Assembly (NCBI GenBank): GCA_000333855.2
Contig: CM007344.1
Coordinates: forward strand, 676,249 to 711,949
DNA from: Endotrypanum monterogeii
Taxonomy: Eukaryota; Euglenozoa; Kinetoplastea; Trypanosomatida; Trypanosomatidae
Direction: 5' to 3'
Length of the DNA stretch: 35,701 nucleotides
Made by a program: the position numbers and the translations under genes. The notes under the pieces were generated by a model that had not been told where the DNA came from, ran no database searches, and saw only the letters and a program-made list of their open reading frames with translations. Shown piece after piece: positions 27,156 through 35,701 of the stretch (its first letter is position 1; each line of letters begins with the position of its first letter).

Positions 27156-30100
27156 TCTATGTTATAGTCTAAGAGGTTTCTTCTTAAGAGGGGTTAACAG
27201 GTCTTGTTTATGGCAAATGAGACCCAGTGCCTAATTGTTTTCTATTCCTGCCCCGCATCGCTTTTCTCTTTACGTAGTTCATCCACGATTTTTTTTTCAC
27301 GCTTTGTGGTAGTATTGTTTAATACGCAATAGCACCCAAAAGATACACGATTTATAATTATTAGCATTTGATGCTCATCAGAAGTCTGTCGAAGGCGCTG
27401 TACCGCCTCAAAACTACTAAAAAAAAAGACATACGCTCAAATTCCTGATTTACTTACCAGGCGCTCGATCCCACCTATATTTTATCCGCTTATTCGCTAT
27501 ATAATCCTTCCATGCCTTTTTTTAGTAGTTTTTTTTTTATGCGTCTGAAGGAGCATTCAGTGCGGAAGGTTTTAGAGCTAGCCGTTCTCGTACTCTTTGT
27601 CTCCGATAGCTGCTTATGCTGCAGCATAGCACTACACATTTGAATTTTCTCCTTGACATTCCTTTCCCATCTATCAGTATGAAAAACACTATGGCATCAA
27701 CATTTCTATCCCTAATTAAAAGCGTCAGCATCATTTTTCGCCACACGAAAGGTACAGACCATTTCTGATTTCTCATCGCGAAAGGTGCGTCGTTCAGAAG
27801 AGATTCTGTCTGTTACGTCTTTTCTATCTAGGTGCCATGTCGTTCGCCGCATTTGAGTATTAACGTGCTATGTGAAGCATATTCGCCTTGGACGCTCCTC
27901 ACCATGTACAGCGCATCGACACCATATCCCTGTAACCTGAAAGGCGATATTCATTGTTGAAAGGGACGCAGCGTTTTTTTTTTTTTACTGTGGCGGTACA
28001 CGCCCATAAGACTTTGCGAACAGGCTCTCTACCCTACCTGGTCAAAACCAAACCTACGTGTTTTTTTTTATTTCAGCTTCTGTTCCGTGTTCCGTAGGCG
28101 ACGAATACGTGAAGAAATTCAGTCACGTGTTTTTATAGGCTGTCGTAAAAGAGATATCCTCGGGCTCATTTGTTTTTCTCATCAGCAAGGGCCATCCTCT
28201 GTGGGTACCACTAAGGGGTCTGTACTTCTATAAGTGGTTGCGGTTGAAAGGGATCGTTCAAGGGCCTAGATACTCCAAAGCTATCCATAGCCATTTTTCT
28301 TCCCCTCCGCTGAGTTTACGGCTTCTTCTTCTACATTGTTCTCGGATTTTGTTCAGCGTATCACAATGTGAATATTTTTGGCTAAGCATAACAAGGGCAG
28401 AGGTTGTTCCTAGCATACACTCGAATACGTGATGCGAATGGCGTGGGGTGCCATGGTTTATTTTCGTCTTTACCAATATACGTGTTATTGTGAGGATTTT
28501 CAATTTTGGTTTAATCACCTAGGTATGACTTATTGAAAATTGGAGTGAGTCTATAGGTCCTTGCAGCGTAAGAAGCCTGGGTCGTGTTTCGCTTTTTGAG
28601 TAGCTCGCCAGCTTTTTCTAGGCTCCTCTTTGCCGCAGCTTTGTGTGTGTGAATGCTATGGTTTCTATATGAGGACCTAACTCCTCAATAAGTCTCGTAA
28701 CTGTTGCACCTATACAAATAAGAGCGGCAAGATTTCTCTTCTCATAGCTCGTAGGCACAATCTTCTTGAGAAGCTCGTGCCGTGTGCTGGCTGCCTTATG
28801 GGGTTCTTCCGACTGACTGAAAATCTCCCATTTATCCGCTGGTCACTCGCAGCAGCTGTCCGCAGTTTCTCGTCTCTCCTATTAGTTTCTGATGTGGGAA
28901 GAATTTCGCCATGAGTGCTGAAACATTTTGAAGGTAACTGCTCCTCTTCGGTGCGAAGCAACGATAGCGACACCTTTAGGCATCAAAACCAGAAGTACGC
29001 ACGCTGGGTGAACTATATTGGCGGGAAGAGCCTTAGGATCTCTTTGTCCACGTGTGTAATTCGTTCGCTCAGATGAACTCTGTCTTCAAGACACCGCTGC
29101 TGCAAGCCTTTCGTGGCTGACGTAACCGCAGTCGAGTGTGTTGAGGAGATCCTCGAGCTACATCTAACCACGTTTTGTAGGTTATCAGAGATTCCTGCCG
29201 TTCTCTCACTCATTACCACGGTTTGACATCTCGTAAAACACATACATCGAGGTGGTGGGGGTTGGTGCTTTTCACATGTTTGGCCCATAGCTGTGTCTTT
29301 TCCCCCCAAAAGTGAGTTTCTGTCAGCACCAGTAGACGACTGCACACGAGTGGCGTGCGCTATAGCTTTTTCCTCTGAAAAAAACTTTACATGTCTAGGG
29401 TAGTGAGTTTGCGTGTGCTGCTAGTAGACAAGTTAATGAGGAGCTCTACGAAAGTAGCTGTGACGTCTCTGATGTTTGCTGCTGTGGATCGCCGCGACAA
29501 TATGCTTCTTTTCTACTCTTCCTTGCTTCACTTATTTCATTCAACTGCCGTGAAATACTGTGCTCCTCGGCACTAGATGGAATATCAGGTCATCGGTACC
29601 AACTCAGAGGTGAGGGGCACAAGTCAACCACCAAAGTAAACAATTGTAGGCGATGGGAGCCACATAGCGGAAAATCAATTGGCGTTTTGGGTTTAGGACA
29701 TCATGACCGATGCTAAGGGTCGACATCATTATACACAATTTTTTATATACGTTAGTTCAATTTTTTTTTTTTTTTTGAGAAGGGTAGATGAGTGTTGAAC
29801 TGAGTGCATGCATTCATGACCAGGTTCTCAAAACAGGATATATAGCCACTCAATGATGGTGACTCTCTGGCGCTGAACTCCCCATTTTCAGGATGCCCCT
29901 ATGCTATTGAGATGCATACTTTTCTCTTTTTACCTGCTTCCCATTTAGCCCCTACGTGTCACTGTCCATACGACAAGGTCGGGCCTAGCCCTTCCCTTTG
30001 CGTTTTGTTTTGCGGATGCTGTCCCTCTTTTTTTTTTGTGGTTCTGCTCGCTAGGTTATGTAGGATGTGTCGTCACAGTACCAGACAAGCTTCTCTGAGG

Positions 30101-31267
30101 CGCGCTCTAGTTTGTTTCGTTGCTCATGGTTTGTTAAGTTTCGCTTTTCCTACTGCTCTGAAACATTTTGCCAATTCATTGATAGTTACAGTTTTTTTTC
30201 CCCTCAAGCTACTGCTCTTCCCTCTCAGTTCTGGGCTCTTTAGGTACTTCGCTGTTAGAGACACCTAATGGGCATGACTTCAACTTGTTTGCCCTGTTCT
30301 CGTACCGCACTATGCGAGCGGCGTCGCTTCATTCTCTGTTACAAGTTTCTCTTGAGAATCTCTTAACTTCGTTTGGTTTCAGCACTCCAATGCTTCAGCC
30401 ATCCTCTCATCCGAGAGGTACGTATCTGGATCCCTATTACCCCGGGGCTCCTTTGGTGCTTTGCTACTGTGTTTGCCTGAAGGGTTGCTTTAGGATTGGT
30501 CTTGTATGTTTCGTATCTTTTCACTGGTGCGGAGATTTGTGTCTTCATGCGCGAGTGGTACATGCTTGCATATTTTTTTCTACTCGCACTTATGTCTGGT
30601 TTCCCATAGCGAAGACATTGTTGCCACCATTTGTACGCACAACGTGCTCCCTTCCCCCGTTCTTTATTAGATGTTGTGTGCGCCGTTTTTATCTCGTGCC
30701 ACAAATATCCGCCACCAGTTCTTTTTCTTTTCCATATTCATACCTTTTTCTCACTCTTTTTCTTTGCACGCGCTGTGCAGCTGTCGTCTTGTCGGGTGTT
30801 GGTCAACCAAGATATTACGCACCCCTGGCAGAAAGGAAACATTGCTTAGGGACCAGGTCTTCCTAGGCGCTCTTTTCGGTCTTCTGTAGCTTTGGTGAGC
30901 CACGGTGGGGAAGGGGGGCAGGTGCAGTGGTTGTATTTCTTCCGTGTTTTTCTCGAAGCACTGACAATTTATTACCCATGTTGCACCATAGTGCGCGCAC
31001 CTTTTCTTCACTTTCAAGTCAACACCGGTATTGCACGCCCCACTAGACCGCAAGATCACATCAACAAGACGGTCGATTTGGAAAGCAAGATCTTATCACC
31101 TCCACCCCAGTTGAACGACAGGGCTCGCACACAGGATAAAATGAAATAACTCACAACACCAGTGCACTGCCAACATTGGTACCCTACATCCTCGCAGTGC
31201 CAAAAGTGCAAATACAACGTTATTTGAGAGACCGTGCATGACCTCTGTCATCTGAAACAGCTCAAGA
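27156..31267. other. 4.1 kb without a confident gene
   Basis: It is pyrimidine-rich on the plus strand, consistent with being transcribed rightward. The longest plus frames (29912-30268 and 30285-30866) are Cys/Phe/Ser/Leu-rich translations of pyrimidine tracts and do not resemble proteins. A frame at 29391-29576 has an ATG but no acceptor in the right place. A 29-codon frame at 27679 is noted separately. Confidence 0.6.
27679..27768 (+). CDS. possible 29-codon small reading frame
   Basis: CCTTTCCCATCTATCAG is followed after one base by ATG and 29 codons (MKNTMASTFLSLIKSVSIIF...). The acceptor is good but the peptide is short and unrecognised; it may be chance. Confidence 0.15.
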   Translation: MKNTMASTFLSLIKSVSIIFRHTKGTDHF

Positions 31268-31686
31268 ATGCACGAATTTCGCTCCTTGGTTGATGTGGAG
31301 CATATCGTGTTCTGTAGGGACTCAAAATTCTTTATTCACGAAGGAGAAAGACAAAGATGTCCCAATGTTCTAAGTGCGTTGCGCCAGACACTTTTTTTTT
31401 TGTCTGCCCTTGTCTTGCATTCGATGTTCAGTCTCAACAGTGTGTATGGGTGTGCTTTTCTAGGATTTGGTCGAGGGATGGTCGTGACAATATTTTAAAG
31501 GAGGGCTTGTGGGATATCATCCCATTTCTGTGTTCTTCTAAATGGTGCTGAACTTACCAAAGAGAACCCGAGGCTGGAAATACTAAAATTGTGGAGTGTG
31601 CTTGGGATGGTGACAGTTTCATTGATCTTGAAGAGGGGGAGGTCTGTTGGAGCGCCTTCAATGTTTACCAAACGCTTGTTCTATAA
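31268..31686 (+). pseudogene. possible decayed gene
   Basis: An ATG at 31268 opens a frame that reads like protein for about 40 codons (MHEFRSLVDVEHIVFCRDSK, then HEGERQRCPNVLSALRQ). At a T10 run (about 31391-31400) protein-like character passes to another frame (CFSRIWSRDGRDNILKEGLW), which stops near 31551. A third open stretch follows to 31686 (KIVECAWDGDSFIDLEEGEV). Successive protein-like pieces in different frames suggest a frameshifted remnant. I do not recognise the family, and chance is possible in 7 kb of unconstrained DNA. Confidence 0.25.
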
Positions 31687-33282
31687 AGGCAATCGAGCGC
31701 ACGTTGCACTTGGAGAATAGCCTCTCGTACAACTGTTACACAGTGTTAGGGGCTCTGTTGAGTAATTCTGCCGAGTGCTCTAAGTGCTTATATATGGGCC
31801 TTTTTTGGTATTTATCTGGGTTTTCACGGTGGGGGTTCCAGACCAGCTGTGATGCATGGGCTGCAGGTTGCATCAAACGTTTCCTCACCAAAATGTTGTT
31901 ATCGCTTATCTGTGTTTCTTCATCCTTGCATCATATGCGTCAATCGTAGCAGCGTCAGCACCCATCAATGTGACTTGTACAGGTTCACGCGCAGACCGCC
32001 GGAAGGAGTACCATTTTTCTTTTTGAGCAACATGTTCAACAATACAAGATACATTCTTGTGATTCAAAAAAAATAAATGAATATATCCTTGTCCCTATAC
32101 GGGTCAGTTATATGGCTAGTTTATTCCCCCTCATGCAAAGATGTTTGTTAGGTTGCAGGTTAGAGGACCATCTCTCCATCAGTACAAAGGGCGGACGAAT
32201 CGTGACGCGTGAGACCCTGTGGGCCCCTGAGGGCTTTGCTCACGCAACGAATTCCACCTTGCATCTCCTTGTAGTCCTTATACTTCGTCACCATTCTAGA
32301 TGCTGGGCAAGACCTCAGTACCTTTGGCAGTGATGGTGAGTTCTCAAACCAAAATCTAGTAAAAAATCAAACGATGTTTGTTTCTTTGATGCTTCTTTTT
32401 TGTGCAGTGGATGCGGAGCGTTCCGTGCGAAGATGAATAACGAACCACTTCACTGGTGTCATTCTTCAGTTCCCTGCAGGATTTTTCAAAGCGAAGACAG
32501 TGAGGAGGTCGTGAGCATGAGCCGAAAATCTGCTTCTATCTGTCAGTCTAACACAATCTTTGCACCGCCACTTTGAAACAGACTTCCTACCCAGTTGGGA
32601 AAACTCTTCTGAGGTCACCCACTAGGTGTAAGAAAGCTATTACAGAGAAGTTTTGTATGTCTGGGTAGGAGTAACAGGTAGATCCCCCTACTAGTTCCCC
32701 CCCCACCAGAGGATGCGAGGAATCGTGTGTCGGCACTTTCTAGATCCACATCGATCTTACAGCAGGAAAATGTGAACACGAAGCAACTGAAGTTGATGAA
32801 ACTCATGCGACATATTCACTCAAGACTTCCCCGTCCCTGCTCTACATCTTGGGCAGACCTTGTGTGTTTCTCCAGCGATTCGCACCTGCTGTTTTGCAGG
32901 ACGTTGGACTCACGCAAACCGAACCGTGTCGCACCACAAGGAGGTCTTTCCATAGCGACGCAATCCGTGAAGCCCACCGAGCTCTTTCGGTGTGTAGGCC
33001 CTTTCTTTGACACGTACCACTCCGACAGGGAGCCGTAACGTGTGCATGTGTCGTGAATGGATGAATGGACAGCTGCCGCAGCAATACCTCACCACTCTCT
33101 ATTTCCATCTTGCATGCCCCCCCCCCTCTCTTCCCTCTCTTCCCTCTCTCCCGCCTCTACCATCACCACCAGTGATAGGTTCTCGCTCTGCGTTCAACCA
33201 TATCTTGCGTCGTCTCCGCATCGTTTTTTTTTTTTCCGAGTATCTAGACTCCTCACTCCTCAACCACGTCTAAGATCCAAAT
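31687..33282. other. gene-free interval before the small reading frame
   Basis: Short plus-strand frames exist (for example 32112-32333 and 32727-33038), but none shows a motif, repeat or membrane segment that supports a gene. A long pyrimidine tract occupies 33117-33165. Confidence 0.5.
33117..33240 (+). promoter_or_regulatory. strong trans-splice acceptor region
   Basis: A C9 run and CTCTTCC repeats (33117-33165) ending in CACCACCAG, then T12 and CCGAG (about 33224-33240), are the most pronounced pyrimidine-tract/AG arrangement on the plus strand. They lie just upstream of the ATG at 33283. Confidence 0.55.
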
Positions 33283-33438
33283 ATGGCAAACATGAGGCGC
33301 GGTTTCGTAGAGGATATCAGTAGGCGTTGGGATGCCATCACGGTGAAGGGGACAAACAAATACAAGGCTGCGAGCGCAGGACTGCAGATGTCTCAGTCGA
33401 TATCGATTCACAGAAGCGTATCCCATCCCTCCTCATGA
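33283..33438 (+). CDS. 51-codon reading frame behind a strong splice acceptor
   Basis: The peptide begins MANMRRGFVEDISRRWDAIT and continues VKGTNKYKAASAGLQ; it is basic, has balanced composition and ends in a Ser/His-rich tail. The ATG is eight bases after CACGTCTAAG and follows two pyrimidine tracts, so the message is likely to be spliced here. Another ATG overlaps the stop codon (TCATGA) and opens 18 more codons in a different frame, so the 51-codon piece may be the start of a longer, frameshifted gene. No family is recognised. It lies about 0.75 kb left of the retroelement fragment. Confidence 0.35.
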   Translation: MANMRRGFVEDISRRWDAITVKGTNKYKAASAGLQMSQSISIHRSVSHPSS

Positions 33439-34040
33439 ACTCCGCTTCAATCGTCGAGGGGATGATCATAATCCTTAGTACAAATTGGTAAACACTCCGT
33501 GCACCGAAATCACGTGAGTGGGGTAAAGGAGATGAGAATAAGGCAGTGCTGCTCAGGAGCCGCTTCTCGTTTCCTAGCCTAGAACTCAGCACACACACAC
33601 ACAGACATTTGCACGCAAAAAAAAACCTACTAGCACTTTTGTACTTCCAACTTTTCACCTTTGTCTTATACACCTCGAAGTCTACTCTGCCTGGTGGCTG
33701 TGTGTTTTGTTTTTTAGTGAAAGATCGTACACGCTGCTCTAGGTCTGGGTTGGCGCTGTAGTTGTTTTCGCAAGCGTATTCGAAGATTTCTTTTCTAGCG
33801 TCACTCGTTTGTTCTCTTGTGTATCGCCTTCCACTGCTGATCAGTTCTAAACAAAAGACAAGTGGAGCTGCAAGGGCGGCACTGCCTTTCTTGGCTGTAT
33901 TGTTCTATCCTCCTTTTGTCTTCCACTGCCGTGGCTACCTGTCTCATGGAGTTTGAACGCTCTCTATGTAGTCGGCCGGCTTCCATTTCTGTGGACAGTG
34001 AATTTTTGCTTATGCTTTTCTCCCTAGTGCTCACCTTCTT
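33439..34040. other. interval between small frame and retroelement junction
   Basis: No protein-like frame. The retroelement frame stays open backward to about 33862, with an ATG at 33946, but the peptide there is Leu/Ser/Cys-rich pyrimidine-tract translation unlike the downstream part. Confidence 0.55.
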
Positions 34041-35304
34041 TCATCCCTCACGCGGTGCCATCCAGTGGCCACCTCAAAGAGCCTGCAGCGACGTCACCAC
34101 GCTCATCGACAACATTCTCGTTGCCGCGAGCGAAGGTCAGGAGCGTGAGTTTGTGCTCGCGGTGCGCGCGTTCGTCGCTCGCATCAAAGCGGCGAACCTC
34201 ATGACGTCACCAAATCGTGACGAGTTGGAGGCGATGCCGGACGAAGGGATCCTGCAGCTGGCGAGTGCCAACACCATTTTTCTCGGAGAAGAATACACAT
34301 GGAATGGACGAGAGCGGCTGGTCCGCAACTCGGTGAAGACGGTGGCGAAGCTGAAGCTTGCGCTCCGCAAAACCAGCCACACCATACGCAGCCTGGCGTC
34401 GCTGATCTCGCTGATTTTCTTCGCGCTGCATACCACGCAAATGAACCCCGCACGGGCATTCAAGCTGCTGCGGGCATACCGCGGCATATACCGGCTGACG
34501 TTCCGCGGGTACGACTGGGACGACCCGGTGCCCTACATCGACTCCTCCGTGACACGGTCGCTGCAGGAGATCGGCGGCGCACTGGTGCAGAACCCGTGGT
34601 GGAAAATCTCGGACGAGAGACACCCCACGACGGACGAGGCGACCTACGACGTGGTGGCCTTCACCGACGCATCGCTGGAGGGGTGGGGTGCTGTGCTTCA
34701 CCTCCGCGACGCGGGCGCCACAGAAATGTGGACATATCGACAGCGCTGGACCGAGGACCTGGAACGGCAACTCGGCGGCGACGACGGTGAGGCGGAACGC
34801 GTCCTCGAAAAATTACGCCAGTACCAGCTGCGTCGCAACGAGCGGACGGGAGGCCGGTTCGAGGACCCGGACTTGCAAGCGGACCGCTTCCAGGCGAGGT
34901 ACTCGGCACACGCGGAACCACGCGCAGCACAACTTTTGCTGCGGCACATCGTGGAGCACCACAGGGTGCCCGACGGAGCGCGAATCGCGCTTGCCACGGA
35001 TCACCGTGCGATTGTCATTGCGCAGAAACACCTGAACGGTTTCGGCGGCATTGGCAGAGGCTATGCCTTGAATAAACTTTTCGAGTACACCTACGACCTT
35101 TGGTACGACAGAAAGATCGACGTTGTATTTTTCTACGTCGAGGGTGCGCGGAATCCGGCGGACGCCTACTCGCGACACTTCGGGGTGGACGCGACAGGGT
35201 CGCTGGAGGTTCAGAGGGTTGAACCAATTGGCGTGCCGTTCCTCCGGCACACGTGGTGTCCGCTATGCGAAGAGCGGCGCCGCGAGGAGGGCGGCGAGAT
35301 TTGA
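34041..35304 (+). CDS. DIRS-like (TATE/VIPER group) retroelement: reverse transcriptase end and RNase H
   Basis: The frame is open from 33862 (first ATG 33946), but recognisable element sequence starts near 34041; coordinates count from that point. Residue numbers below use the 480-codon open frame. The palm remnant of a reverse transcriptase is seen as LIDNILVAASEGQEREF (81-97), at the place of the catalytic xDD box, followed by NTIFLGEEY (137-145) and a Lys/Arg helical connection. An RNase H domain follows with FTDASLEGWGAV (Asp269), AEPRAAQLLL (Glu352), LATDH (Asp380) and NPADAYSR (Asp434), the complete D-E-D-D set. The end has HTWCPLCEERR with a CxxC. The TDASxxGWGA form is that of tyrosine-recombinase retrotransposons (DIRS, VIPER, TATE). 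The upstream two thirds of the reverse transcriptase is missing, so this copy is 5'-truncated. It is distinctly GC-rich compared with its left flank. Confidence 0.85.
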
Positions 35305-35662
35305 TTGTCGACAAAAAATCCCCGCAGCAGTCGGAACCTGACGGCCGACTCTCCGGAGGGAGGGGCGACGACATCGCCCGCAGATATGGATGGCTAGCCG
35401 CGTGCTGTGGGGGAGGCTTCCCCGGTACCGGTGCCAAGCCATAAGAAAAAGCACACAAAAGAAGTCCAAGACGATTTGACGTGCCCCTCACGCGACCGAA
35501 CGCGGTGGAGGGGCCGGCGGCATAATCATGACGCGGTGACGCGGTCGTGGTCGCGTGCCTGCCTTGCCGCTTCCCAATGGGGTCGCGAAGACTCTCTCCA
35601 TACCATGTTGCTCTCTACAAATCCCTCTCTCTTCTCACCCCACTTCTTCATTAGCTATCAAC
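35305..35662 (+). other. inter-ORF spacer of the retroelement
   Basis: GC-rich with repeated ACGCGGT words, several short inverted repeats and a CT-rich tract (about 35586-35652) ending in TTCATTAG just before the ATG at 35663, so the downstream frame may be made from its own trans-spliced message. Confidence 0.6.
35489..35557 (+). repeat. 9-bp perfect inverted repeat
   Basis: CACGCGACC (35489-35497) and GGTCGCGTG (35549-35557) are exact reverse complements around a 51-base loop that itself contains ACGCGGTG/ACGCGGTC direct repeats. Confidence 0.75.
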
Positions 35663-35701
35663 ATGGGGTCGGAGACGACCCCGAATCACACAGGGCGTGG
35701 C
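35663..35701 (+). CDS. start of a further retroelement reading frame (partial)
   Basis: ATG at 35663 opens 13 codons (MGSETTPNHTGRG) to the right edge without a stop. The acceptor TTCATTAG lies eight bases upstream after a long CT-rich tract, which supports this start. The identity cannot be read; the tyrosine recombinase of the element is a guess from known gene order. The start codon lies at the base of a hairpin (GGGGTCG-GAGA-CGACCCC, 35665-35682). Confidence 0.45.
   Translation, partial: MGSETTPNHTGRG

Larger units (their letters stand above)
34041..35701 (+). mobile_element. 5'-truncated DIRS-like (TATE/VIPER-type) retroelement, continues past the right edge
   Basis: The unit comprises the RT-RNase H frame, a 358-base GC-rich spacer with inverted repeats and a pyrimidine-tract acceptor, and the start of another reading frame at 35663. 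In DIRS-type elements a tyrosine recombinase commonly follows RT-RNase H, so the next frame could be that enzyme; the window ends too soon to tell. The left boundary is placed by the sharp change in base composition and by where the protein homology begins. TATE elements are known from several trypanosomatids. Confidence 0.7.

Noticed and set aside
29391..29576. 61-codon plus-strand frame beginning MSRVVSLRVLLVDK
   Set aside because: There is an ATG and passable composition, but no acceptor AG between the pyrimidine tract and the ATG, and no family match.
30285..30866. 193-codon plus-strand open frame
   Set aside because: Cys/Phe/Leu/Ser-rich translation of pyrimidine tracts; no domain, no consistent membrane topology.
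32112..32440. Possible reverse-transcriptase-like words (WAPEGFAHATNS) left of the retroelement
   Set aside because: The similarity is a few residues, frames break at once and the DNA is not GC-rich like the element; I cannot support a second element copy.
1..35701. CRISPR arrays, bacterial operons, rRNA genes
   Set aside because: No regularly spaced repeats, no rRNA-like conserved sequence and clearly eukaryotic trypanosomatid gene content.

Overview
This window looks like nuclear DNA of a trypanosomatid (kinetoplastid flagellate). Genes are intron-free. Ten or so consecutive genes lie on the minus strand, then transcription switches to the plus strand at about 24.6-25.8 kb. Most start codons follow a pyrimidine tract and an AG on the coding strand, as expected for spliced-leader trans-splicing. 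Intergenic DNA is rich in AT and GT/AC microsatellites. I cannot name the species. The moderate GC and long gene-free stretches do not look like Leishmania, but that is an impression, not a measurement.

Minus-strand cluster, in transcription order (right to left): a charged coiled-coil protein (24615-23839), a STE7-like MAP kinase kinase (23047-21995), a short coiled-coil protein resembling CCDC153/DRC12 (21355-20864), two small problematic reading frames (20444-19962 and 19889-19601), a cullin (19016-16782), the XPD/RAD3 helicase of TFIIH (16055-13614), a DHHC palmitoyltransferase (12680-11877), the ribosome-assembly WD40 protein Notchless/Rsa4 (11205-9637), a stearoyl-CoA (delta-9) desaturase fused to cytochrome b5 (9037-7739), a possible decayed gene (5462-4879), a four-helix membrane protein (3496-2978) and the first 34 codons of a protein with an N-terminal signal or anchor (102 to the left edge). 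These are mostly housekeeping genes with no shared pathway, as is normal for trypanosomatid polycistronic units.

The 24616-25757 interval is a divergent strand-switch region, the usual place for Pol II initiation in these organisms. On the plus strand it is followed by a SpoU/TrmH-family RNA methyltransferase (25758-27155) that appears to carry two SPOUT domains in one chain, each degenerate in a different motif.

From 27156 to about 34040 no confident gene is visible in almost 7 kb. It is pyrimidine-rich on the plus strand and holds a possible decayed gene (31268-31686) and a 51-codon reading frame behind a very strong trans-splice acceptor (33283-33438). Base composition then jumps to GC-rich, and the right end is a piece of a tyrosine-recombinase-type (DIRS-like; TATE/VIPER group) retroelement. 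It has the end of a reverse transcriptase, a complete RNase H with all four catalytic acidic residues, and the beginning of a following reading frame cut by the window edge.

The items most worth following are the double-SPOUT methyltransferase, the retroelement with its Asp-Asn reverse-transcriptase motif and inter-ORF hairpins, the two small genes with frame or start defects, and the hairpin upstream of the cullin gene.
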